Assembly (NCBI GenBank): GCA_963971575.1
Contig: OZ020612.1
Location: 36,559,916 to 36,623,915 of the forward strand
DNA length: 64,000 bases
Reading direction: 5' to 3'
Source: Liopterus haemorrhoidalis
Lineage: Eukaryota; Arthropoda; Insecta; Coleoptera; Dytiscidae
Below, piece by piece: positions 44,001-56,000 of this stretch; positions within the stretch are counted from its first letter, which is position 1, and every line of letters begins with the position of its first letter. Both the position numbers and the translations under genes were made by a program. The notes beneath the pieces were generated by a model, which was given only the letters and a program-made list of their open reading frames with translations, did no database searches and had not been told where the DNA came from.

Positions 44001-47000
44001 TAAGTTGTCAAGAGACGTCTGTCCCAATCATCAGTGACATGTCCACCATAATTAACACCAGCAATCAAATATTTTAATGCATCCCATGGCGTTTTTTCAT
44101 ATTCGTCTAAGTAAATAGTAAGTAAGCATTCAGAAACCTATAAAATATAATAATTATGATTAAGTATAACAGGGTTCTTTCGGGCCATAATAATTGGCAA
44201 AGCCAACTGTGCTTCGTTTTTAAAAATCTAAATAGTTATAAAAGAAAAATCTTACCTCGAAGTCAGAATCATTAAAACTGTAAATAATATTCCAACCAAG
44301 CTGCTGGAATTTCTTTCTTTCGATTAGAACAGCATGGAAGTAACAAAGTGCAAATAATAGTTTCTTGTACTTTTCAGCAGCTTTACATGCATTAAATTTG
44401 TCTTCAGTTACTTGGCGGTACAATCTTTTCAAATTTGCTCTAATGCCCTAAAATAAAAGTATTGTTAATATGAATAAAAATAAAATAGTTATATACCTAA
44501 ATGACCACCAATATTTATCCGGCTAAAGTACCTTATATAAACTAAAAATGATGAATATCTCTCTTCTGTCTATATAAATAAAACTGGCGCTATAGCATAG
44601 TTACCTGTTTCAAGTGATTATATGACGATATCAACAAAAAACAATTTTTATCTGAATGTATGTTTGAAACAGAATCACACAAAAACAGCTAGATATATAT
44701 TCGTGTTGATTAGTATGTTGAGAGAGGCAGGTCGACGAAATTTTGGACCAAGTCTCCAGAAAGGGGAAGCCTGCCATCATCGCGGGGGATATCAACGCTA
44801 AATCTGCTCTTTGGGGATCACCCATCTCGGATAAGAGTGGTGATATCATGGGGGAGTGGATTGCGTCAAAGGGCTTAGCAGTGTGCAACACGGGAGACTC
44901 GCCTACCTTCCGCAGAGGTGCCACCTCCTCTTACATCGATATCACCCTCGCCACGGCGGACATCGCGGCACACATCACCGAATGGGCGGTACTCAGCACC
45001 GAGTCCCTCTCCTTGCATGCGTACATCGCCTTTCAGCTTGGAAGGACACAGATTAAAAGGAAACATGGCTTCACAAAATACGTGGTGAATTGGGAGGCCT
45101 TTAGGGAGGGTACCGCCCTTCGCCTCCCTCTGTTACCAAGTGAAGACAGGCCCGACTATAGACAGGCAACTAGGATGCTTGCCGACGAACTGCGATCTGC
45201 CACGATTTGTTCCTTGGAAGGAAAGCGTATGCCGTACTGGTGGAACGAGGAGATCTCGCGGCTTAGGGCCACGACCACACTGGCTAGGAGAAGGCTTCAG
45301 AGGTCGAGAAGAACATCTCCGCACACCGAGCACACCGTCGCTGCCGATCTAACGTACAAGCAGTTGAAGAGGGAGCTATGCCGCAGCATCAAGATTGCAA
45401 AAAAGGAAGCGTGGAAGCAGCTACTCCTCGACTGGGATGAAGATACCTGGGGACAGGGGTATAAGATCGCGGTGTGTCAGTTCAGACGCACCACTCCCTC
45501 GCACATTGAGGCGGACAGAGAAAGGCATATTCTCGAAGCCCTTTTTCCCAGAATACGGTCAACTCGACCGAACCACAGAGTCAGCACCTCTGAATATGAG
45601 CCTTTCACAGCACCGGAGATAAGCTCAGTGCTGGCCAAAATGAAGAAAGGCAAGGCTACAGATCCGGACAAAATCCCCTCTGAAGACTTGAGCGTCGTAC
45701 AGGGAGTCGATGAGGAATATCTCAAGGGGATTTTCAACAAACTCCTTGTGACTCAGACCTTTCCCAACGAATGGAAGACGGCCAGGGTGGTACTAATTCC
45801 CAAGAAAGGAGGTACTCCAGTAAACACCACATACAGACCCATAAGCTTGCTCAAATCTATGAGCAAGGCTTTCGAAGGTCTGATTAGACTACGTCTGAAC
45901 CAGGAATTAGAGGAGAAAGGAGGATTGGCAGAACACCAGCACGGTTTTCGTGCAGGCAGATCCACTGTGGACGCGATGCAGGCAGTCGGAAATGAGGCGA
46001 GAAACTCAAGCATGAAGTGGACCGTGTTGGTAACTTTGGATGTCGTAAACGCTTTCAACACGGTCAGGTGGGAAAGCATCCTAGGATGTCTTGTGCAGCT
46101 GAGGATTTCAAGGTACATCATAAACCTAATTGAGGACTTCTTTCGAGACAGACAGATCATGACGCAGAAAAACCGTCGTAAAGTCAACGCGGGGGTCCCA
46201 CAGGGGTCGGTCCTTGGGCCTACCCTGTGGAACGTCTTTTACGATGGAGTCCTGAGACTCCAACTCTCAAGGCGATCAACGATGATCGGGTTTGCCAATG
46301 ATCTGGCCATGAATGTCTCGGCCGACAACGAGGACGATCTAGTCGGCCATGTAAACGCAAACCTACGTAGGATAATAGCGTGGACATCGGCACGCCATCT
46401 CAGAATGGCCCCTGAGAAGACAGAGGCAGTAGTCCTCAAGGGGAAGAGAAACTGGAAGAACCCCAGCTTCAGAATCGGGAACACCACGGTGGCACCAAAG
46501 AAAGCGATCCGGTACTTGGGAGTGCTGCATTCCGCCAGAGGTCTATTTACGGACCACGTTATGCAGGCCTGCAGAAAGGCGGACGAACGGATGGGTGTGC
46601 TACGAAAGCTCATGCCAAATATCGGCGTCCCCATCAGCAGTAAACGTGCCGTGCTGGCCGGGGTTTACCACTCCATCGTACTTTACGGTGCCCCCGTGTG
46701 GGCAGATATGCTTAAGTACAGAAAGTACAAGGAGATCTTGGAGAGCAGCCAGAGAAAAGCCCTGCTTGGGATCTCGTCAGCGTACAGGACGGCCTCCTCT
46801 GCTGCGTTACAGGTAATCACGGGTGTAGTCCCTATACACCTATTGATAGCCGAGCGCAGAGTGGTGTACGAAAATGGGTCCACCTCAGAGGCAAAAGCGG
46901 AAGCCAGAAGCGCGACTATCGCTGCGTGGCAGAGCGAGTGGGAGCTGGAAACTGGGAAGGTCAGGTGGCCCAAAAAGCTAATACCGCGCCTAAAGTACGT

Positions 47001-50000
47001 TCTCTGGACTACTTCCTGACCCAATTCCTCACAGGGCACGGGTTATATAAGGCGTATACACATCGTATCGGGAAGGACGTTGACGGTAGATGTGTCTACT
47101 GCGGCGAAACAGACACTCCGGTGCACACAGTTTGCGAATGCCCTCGATGGGTCGAACAGAGGTGCGAAATGTACCTAGCCACCGGAGGGATTTTGGGTCC
47201 AGATGACATCATCGGCCGGATGATTTCAAGCAGGAAACTGTGGACCCTGCTGTCCGGAAACATAAAAAAGATCGGCGCATGCAAAGAAGGGGAGGAGTGC
47301 TCGCGACAGAAGAGTGCAAGCGAGCAGCTATACGGAACTGCGGCAGCGAGGGCCTGATAGGCTGAAGCTGAACAGCGAGTGTTCGTAGGCTCATTACCAC
47401 GAAGAAAGTCCTATGGACAGTACCGTGGTAACGTTGTAGGAGCCAAACAGGGTTTTTAGTCGGTAGGCCACTTGGAGAATCCGACACTACCGGGGGGTAA
47501 ATTAAGAGCCCAACCGGTGTCTATCAAAGGTTTCCTCTGTATAAAAAAAAAGTATGTTGAGAGAACAAATCCGGGATTCAAACATAGGTCATATGGCATC
47601 TCAAAATTTTCATTCTAGGGGGATCGAGAGAACGTTACCTAAATACTTAAAATATCTCACTTATGATTTATTTAATAGCATGAACTTGTATGACCAAAAA
47701 AAATAAATAAAATTAGTATTATTCTATCAGGGTGTCTATCAGGGTGACTAAATTTTCAATTTTAAGATTAAAGGACTAAAGATTCAAGGAATTTCCAGGT
47801 AACAATTTAAAAAATTCCTGGATAATTTTCCATAGATATCATATAGAAATATCACATAAATTCACACATTTCAATATCATGCCACAAATTGGGTAAATAG
47901 TATTAAAGAAGATTAAGACATATTTAAGTGCTAACAGTAAATGTTAAGTTAAGTGTTAACAGTAAATAGTACGTTTCAGAATAAAACTGAGTGTTTTATC
48001 ATTTTTTTAGTGTTTTTTTAGAATTTTATTTCACAAATTTTATCACAAGTGGTGCAATAATAAGTGCTTTATATTTATACCGAGTTTTTGTAAGTTCTGG
48101 GATATATAAGGTAGAAATTCTCCATTATATTTGTATTTTTTAATTAAATTCGTGTAACGTATATCTGACATTGAACCGACTTAAATTGACGACTTAAGAC
48201 AAGTTTGCTAAATGTGTCACTCTGTTTTTATATTTAATTATTTTTTTTAGTAATTTAAATTTGTTTTAAATATAACATATTTTTGATTTTAATGTAACCC
48301 GACAATTTAACCATTTTTAACTTTTTGACATATTTTAATTAACTTGTTACAACTTTTGCCTGTGTTCTCATCTTCTTATTTCCTTTCCGTGGTTTTCTTT
48401 GTGTGTCTTTTATCAAGTCCCTCTGACAAACCCCAGAGGGTGAAGTGTGTGTCCCTGTTTTTACTTCCCGTTGAAGATCTTCGTTGAAAATATTTGTAAC
48501 TAGACAGATTACTTAACTATATTTTATTTATTTATTACATTATTTATTTTAACAACTTTTAATGATGAGCGATATAAACACTAGAAAAACACGTCAAGTT
48601 GCCAAAAAATTACAAATAAAAAAAGCATTATGTTGTCCAAATACTAAAATAGAATCGATTGTTTATGACGGTGAATCCACAGAAAATTGTGAACTAACCC
48701 AAATAAATTTAAAATTGCAGTCCGATTTAGTTAAGGTTAATACTAAAAATGATGAACTTAATCAAATCATAGAAAACTTAAAAATAGAAATAAAAATGTT
48801 ACAAACAGAGAACCTAGGTAAAAATAAAGTAATAGAAGACCTTCAAAATTTTCAAAAACTTAAGTCAAGTTCACACAACAGCGTAGCAACTCAAACGGAA
48901 AATCAGCTAAATCCACTAGTATCTACTCGGAATGTTCAAAAACCAACATCACATAACCTACAAACAGTGCCTACTAATAAATCATCAAATAATATCAACA
49001 AATCCAGAAAATTATTGTCCGACAGTCACGCCAGAAACTGTAGCAATATCGTTCGGGATCTTTTGCCTGATTTTGAGGTAAATATGATCTTTAAACCTGG
49101 TGCACCTCTACATGAAATAATCAAGGACTTGGAAAAACTAACAGCTCATTACACTAAAAAGGACTTTGTCTTTATTCTCGGCGGTGCTAACAACTTTCCA
49201 TCGAATAATATGAATTTGATCAATAATTTCAAAAATGTGATTAGAATTTCATATCAATATAACATCAATATAACTGCTAAAAAACTAGTTTTTTCTAAAT
49301 TACGCAGTTTAGTTAAAAACAGTACGTTTTTTACATGTAATGTCGTCCAGGATAATTATCAACGTTTTTAGCACACATCAGAATGCGCAGAATTTTCCAT
49401 ATGAAGAGAAGCAGAATATTTATCTCCATCACATTTCTCCTACTGCATCTACAATCACAAACAACATAAATTTTCAGGACAATGTTAATATTACCATAAA
49501 TAAAACTAAGCCCATTTATAATCGACCTTTAAATTTTAATAATGAATCTATCGAAACAAGTAATATAAATCTTCTGTGCTTAAACACACAGTCGATTCGT
49601 AATAAAAAAAATGAATTAGAATCTTTTTTACATGACAAACTCCTCTTCGATATACTTTGCCTAACAGAACACTTTTTAAATGATAACGAAAGTAGTGAGT
49701 TTTTAATTGAAAATTATCAAATAAAATCATGCTTCACAAGGAAATCTATGAGTCGTGGAGGTGTTATTATCTTTACTAATAAACACTGGGACACTATTCC
49801 AATGAATAATATCAATAATTGTGCTATAGAGTTCCATTGTGAAGTAACGGTAGTATTTGTTACTAGCATTAAAACTATTATTATAACCCTGTACCGATCA
49901 CCTTCTGCTGATTTCTAGATAACATTTTTAAACATGTTGATTTCTCAAAAAATGTCGTCGTATGTGGCGATTTTAATGTGAATTTTAATATTTGTAACAA

Positions 50001-53000
50001 TGATGTAAACAAATTATTGGATTTGTTAAGTACCTACAATTTTAAATCTCCTGTAAATTTCAACACTAGGGGTCGAAACCGTATTGATAATGTTTTTCAT
50101 AATTTCTTGAATACTCCAATTTCGGCAACAAAAGTAATTAATTCTTTATCGGATTACGACGGTATTCATGTCATTTTTGAATTTCCCCACATTACCTGTC
50201 AACCACCCAATATTTATGAAGTCAGACCCATTACAGTAGCAGGTAAATATACAATGTTTAATAAATTACAAGAAATGACTGGGACCCTCTAAATAGTTTC
50301 ATGGACGGTACAAAAGCATTTGACAGTTTTTTTGATAAATTCCTATGTACTTTTGAGATTTGCTTTCCTGAAAAAGTGTTTAAAGAAAGAAGGAATTTTA
50401 ACAGCAACAAAATTACTTGGTTTAATGACAAAATCAAACAGTTAAGAGACCGATTTAACCAACTTGACTTGGATCATAAACTTAACCCAAATAACGAGAC
50501 CAGGGCCATAAGAAATAATTTTAGATCCAAGTATCGTGCGGAATTAAAAGTAGCCAAAATAAACGCAAACACGCTTTTTGTACAAAATTCCAACAACTTT
50601 TCAAAAGCTACATGGCAAATTTTAAATAGTAACAGACGCACAAAGAAGCAAACTTCCCCCGTAGATTTATTCACCCCCGATGAATTCAACAATCATTTTC
50701 AGCAATCCGTAGAAGAATTAATAAATAAACTTCCTATCATTTCAATATCTTCCATGTCCCTTCTAAATGACAACTCAACATTTCCAGTTAATAGCAATTT
50801 CTAATTTCAGCCAATAAGTTTTAATAATGTACGCGATGCAATAAATTCTTTTAAAAACCGCAGATCAAGAGATGCTTATGGCTTGTGTGTTGACTTGATT
50901 AAATCTATGAAAGACACACTAGTTATTCCATTAACTAAAGTTTTTAATTCCTGTATCTCTTCATGCATCTTCAACTGAAATTAGCCACTATTATACCTCT
51001 TCACAAAAAGGGAGACACAAATAATTTAAGTAACTACCGACCAATATCTCTTTTGCCCATTTTTTCTAATTTATTTGAAAAAATAATTTTTCAACAAATT
51101 GTAGCCTACTTCGAAAACAACAATCTTTTTCGTGCTTCTCAATTTGGTTTTCGTTGCAATAAATCTACGACTGATGCAATTTTAGATTTCATTGACTGTG
51201 TGTGTGAGGGTCTAGAAAACAAAGAATTTTGCCTTGCTACTTTCCTTGATCTATGCAAAGCATTTGACTGTGTATCTCACGCTGAGTAAATAGAAAAAGT
51301 GAAATTTTACAAGTTTAACACAGAAAGTTGCTTGTTTTTAGAATCCTATCTTGAAAATAGAAAACAATTTGTAAAAATTGGTAATACTTCTTCTGAAATT
51401 TCTTCAACAAATTTTGGTGTACCTCAGGGATCTATTTTGGGACCACTTCTATTCTTGATTTACATCAATGACTTCTCCAGTGCCATTCGCAGTAAAACAA
51501 TTCTCTTTGCTGACGATACGACCATCATTACACATTTATTTACTAAGAAATCTAGTTAATTCAGTTTCCAGTAGTATAATTTTAACAGCATATTACTCTT
51601 TATTTCAATCTCACATTACTTACGCGTTACTTGTCTGGGGCCACTCTCCATCCGCGGAAAGAATATTTGCATTACAAAGACGTGTAATACGAATAATTGC
51701 AGGTTGTTCATATAGACAAGACTGTCGAAACATCTTTGTAAATTTAAAAATTTTGACATACCCTTCTCTTTATATATACCACTGTCTAATCTACGAATAT
51801 AAAAAATTGAATGTTTTAAAAACACATGATGCTGTCCATAGTTACAACACATGAAACAAAACGAATATATATCCAAATTATGTAAGACTTAATGCGTCTA
51901 GACACAGCATCAACTATTATTGCATAAAATTTATGAACTCTATCCCAGCAAATCTAAAATCTTTAAACTACACCAAATTCACCTTAAAAATAAAAAAAAT
52001 ATTATCTGAAAACCCGATTTATACTTTTGCTGAATTTACGGAAATTAATTTTGATAGGTACACCACATAAATTATTGTTTTATTGAAAAAAGATTTTTTT
52101 CTGTTCAATGCACTTTTAAACAAGATGAATATTTGGGGGCTATACCGATCGCAACCTATAAATTTTAAATATATCACATTATTCAATCAACAGCAAACAT
52201 GTGTATGTAATTTTTGTATAATTCAAGATTTAATATATCAGTATTCAATAAGGCTCTCTAGTGGACGCTACCCGATATTGGAATATCTCACTTACTGTTT
52301 ACGTTACAGCAAAAATATATAAAGGTAACAAAAAAACATACGAATTATGGGTACGTCAGTTAGTATTATATATTAGAAATGGGCATTTCGACTAAATTCG
52401 CGGTACCATAGTGTAGGTTATACACTCAACTCGTTCAGTTTACTGAGTCAGCTAAGTGAACCAACTCAATAAACTTGTTGCCGAGAATTAATTCCTTAGA
52501 ACGTCAATTAAACATGATTGTTAGTTTCCAATGTCCTACTGCATGAGCAGTGTTTCGCGATCACTGGAAAACCATATAAGAGTTCCGCAACGAAATAAGT
52601 TTGGGAACCGCAGCTTTCGAGTTTTTATACAAGGTGTCTCAAAAGAAATTTTATATTTATTTAGCTTACTGCGTGAACGCAACGTATCCGAGGGGCACGG
52701 GGGTTATGTCAATCGGTAGCCTGGCTCTTGGGAATTTAGTCGCTATGGAGCGTTTCTCGGGAGCAGACCGCGCGTTATGCGTGCGAGAGTTTTACAAAAA
52801 TGGTGATGCGGCGACTGTAGCGCGTAGAAAATTCTGCAGTATTCGAGGTTTTCGCCACTTAAATGATGCGCCAAGCATTCCTCTCATTCGACATTGGGTT
52901 AAAAAGTTTGAAGAGACTGGTACAACGCTGGATAAATCAAAATCCGGGCGACCTAGGTCATCAAAAACGGTAGAAAACGTGGAGAATGTTAATCAGTCTG

Positions 53001-56000
53001 TTTGTGACGACCCGAACCTTTCAATTCGGAAGCGCGCAAGTGCTTTAAATGTGCATAGATCATCATTACATCGCATTATGCACAAAGACCTAAAGCTGCA
53101 CCCCTACAAAATTCAATTGGTGCAAGAATTAACGCCCTAAGATACCAGTCAGAGGCTTAATTTCGTAAATCAGGTGATTGACAGAGAGGTGACATAAATT
53201 GGCCTCCACGCAGTCCAGATTTAACCCCTATGGACTTTTTCCTATGGGGTTATCTTAAATCTAAAGTTTACGCCAATAAACCGACTTCACTGGCGCATTT
53301 GAAAGAAAATATCCGTCACGAAATGGCAGCCATCCCTGAGTCCACCTGCCGAGACGTCATAAGTAATTTTACTGTTCGATTAAATGAGTGCCGAGAACAC
53401 GAGGGTCTACATTTAGACGATATTATTTTTAAGAAATAAATCCCCAAAAAGTGTATTTTAATAATTAATAAACATTTTTTCTATATACTGCTTACTTTTT
53501 TTTTAATCGATCCACTAAATATAAAATTTCTTTTGAGACACCTTGTATTTTTAGAAGATTAAAATGTATATAATAGTATTTAAAATAGATGTGAAATTTT
53601 TATCTATCATTGACTGATTGTAAGAATTAGTAAAATTATTTTAATTATTACTTTTGGAGGTTCTGTAGTCATTTTAATGGCCGCTTGTAGAATGGAAATA
53701 GGGAAATCAGGATGTGGACTTGAACTTAACCATAGTCTGAACTGTTTATTGATATTCTTTCCAAATTGCATAGTTTCAACGATTTTATCCAAAGCCGGCA
53801 TCCAACTCAAGGACAGATGACAATTAGCTAAGAAAACCCAGTGCCCGTCCTTCATACCAGCTTCCAACAGCCTAGAAACACAATTTTTAGATCATAATAA
53901 AAGTACTAAGTCTGAAAATAAATAAGAATATTTGTTAATGTGCAGACTGCTGTCACTACAGTTAATTAGGGTCGACCATATGGAGGGTGCATCGGGTACA
54001 AGACAACTGGAATGTATGAGGGCCGTAGAAAAAAAAATCTGTCTTCTGCTTTCCCTGTATTCGGGATAAGTTTTTTTTTTTTCCTAGAAAAAATATTGGA
54101 AAAATTGGCGGAAATCTTAAACATGTCGCGCCTAATATGTATCTACATTGAGGCAACATGGTAGCATACGACAAGTCTGACGAGACCATCAGAAAACGAG
54201 CAACATGTCGCACAGCTCCCATCAGACCGTTACACATTGGTAGCATGCGACATGTCGAACGGTCGCACGCCACCATGTTGCCTAGATGTAGACGCGGCGT
54301 ATGACGATACGCTTCGTGTACAGAAGGCCTTACGGCTTATACCTATTAATTAAATAATATTTATAATCCTTAATCTTAAATGAATTGTACAATGATGTTC
54401 TAAACGCCTGCGTAGAGACATGAAATGAAATTAGAGTGACAATGTTGCTCGTTTTAACAGAGCTTCGTATGACTACCAGCTGTCGCGAAAAAAATGAACT
54501 CGCAACCCTCTTCTACAAACATTTATAAGAAAAAACAAAGAGAATATTCAATGCTCTGATGTGAACTGTATCAATATATCAAGTACCACAATATCAATTA
54601 CGTATTTATGCTTCACACACTGTGTTAATATTAATAGTTATAACACACATAATCCAAAAGTTTAATAATAAAGAATATCATAAACCAATCTGACACATAT
54701 AATCAAATATGTCTGAATGCTGAAATGAGTTGTGAATATATTAAATGTAAATACTGCCAATATAAGTCAAATAAAAACCTTAATTTTTACTTATTTTAAT
54801 AATATTTAAAATAGTCAAATCTCTTAATAAATAAATTTATAATTGTTGTTTTTTATTAATATATATGTTTATTATTCATAATATTAACAAAAACATACAA
54901 ATTCGTGTAATACTCTAATGAAAATATTTGAGATTTAGAAATATTTAAGGTTTTTTATTAACTTTGTGACGTTACTGACGTTTTGATTTAAATATTAGGT
55001 AGTTTTACAATCTATGTCGTATTTTTGAATAAAATTAAAAAAATTATAATTAGCTAACAGAATTATCTAACAACATATTGACCGTTATAATCTATAACTG
55101 GTTTCCATTTAATTAGCAGCTTGTCAATTCCTGTCGCAGAAAAATGTTTTTGGCAGAAGAATTCGATATGCATTATTCATACCATTTTAATTTTTCGATA
55201 AAAACTTTTGTAGAGATAGAAATATGTGGTAGTCTAGTGGTGCTAATTTTGTAGCCAAGCTGGTCAAGTTTTTGCCTACTCTTCTATCTCACCAGAAGCA
55301 GAGCAGTCTCTTCTGTTGGTGGATAATAGGGCTAGGAACAGGTGGAATTGTGAGACATTCTTATGAGAAGGTTTCACAATTAGGGGGCAAACACTTAGCT
55401 TTTTCCCGACTAGGAAATCGAATTTTTCATCGTCAGTGACTTAGCGATCCAAAAAAAGGTTAATAATTGTACTGTGCCAACAGCGAAGAGCACAGGGTGA
55501 TGCAGGTGGCCAAGTTGGTTTCGCTAATTTACTGCGTAACGCGAAACGCGTTTTCCCAATATTTCTTCTCTTTCCTTATTAGATATAAAAGATATATTTT
55601 CAAGAAGTAGGACCTTTGGGATATTATCATTGGAGTTAGTGTCAAAGCACGAAATACAAATGAAACTAATATTTAAATAATAGTAATGTTTAATATCACA
55701 TCTCCTTGAACATTTCATTAGAGTATACTTAATTTTATGAACAGGTTTCGCCTCTCTTTATATGACATTATTATTTATAATGAAGCTGCATACTATAAGC
55801 GCATAGCATGGGTGCATAATATTGTCACAATTATGATATAATTGTATGCTAATGTCCCAATTCCTTGAGCGGCCTTTAGGCGGTATAGGTCGCGGTTGCT
55901 GACTTACGGTTTTGGGAATTAAAGAATGTGCAGAGTGTTGCCTGTTTGTGAATGAAATGAATATTGTTTCTAAAATAATTGAGGTAGGACCTAACGTAGG

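Larger units (their letters stand above)
44726..47550 (+). mobile_element. R1-clade LINE, 5'-truncated, 14-bp duplication
   Basis: AGTATGTTGAGAGA at 44712-44725 and 47551-47564 flanks the copy, which ends in an A run (47543-47550). It begins inside the endonuclease, so it is 5'-truncated. It is clearly more GC-rich than the surrounding intron. It is antisense to dynein in intron 2. Confidence 0.9.
48562..52070 (+). mobile_element. CR1-group LINE with SGNH-like ORF1, decayed
   Basis: ORF1 (48562-49371), APE endonuclease (49555-50230), RT (50850-51540) and post-RT region (51590-52070) are in order on the + strand, antisense to dynein in intron 2. Frame breaks and a deletion after the RT active site show decay. 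The clade (CR1, Daphne or Crack) is not resolved by eye. Confidence 0.75.

Noticed and set aside
44570..44660. Helitron-like start (TCTATATAAATAAAACTGG) before the R1-clade LINE
   Set aside because: No CTRR end with hairpin could be matched to it, so it was not annotated.
55230..55480. Second SINE candidate with TAGTCTAGTGG
   Set aside because: No B box at proper spacing and no tail.
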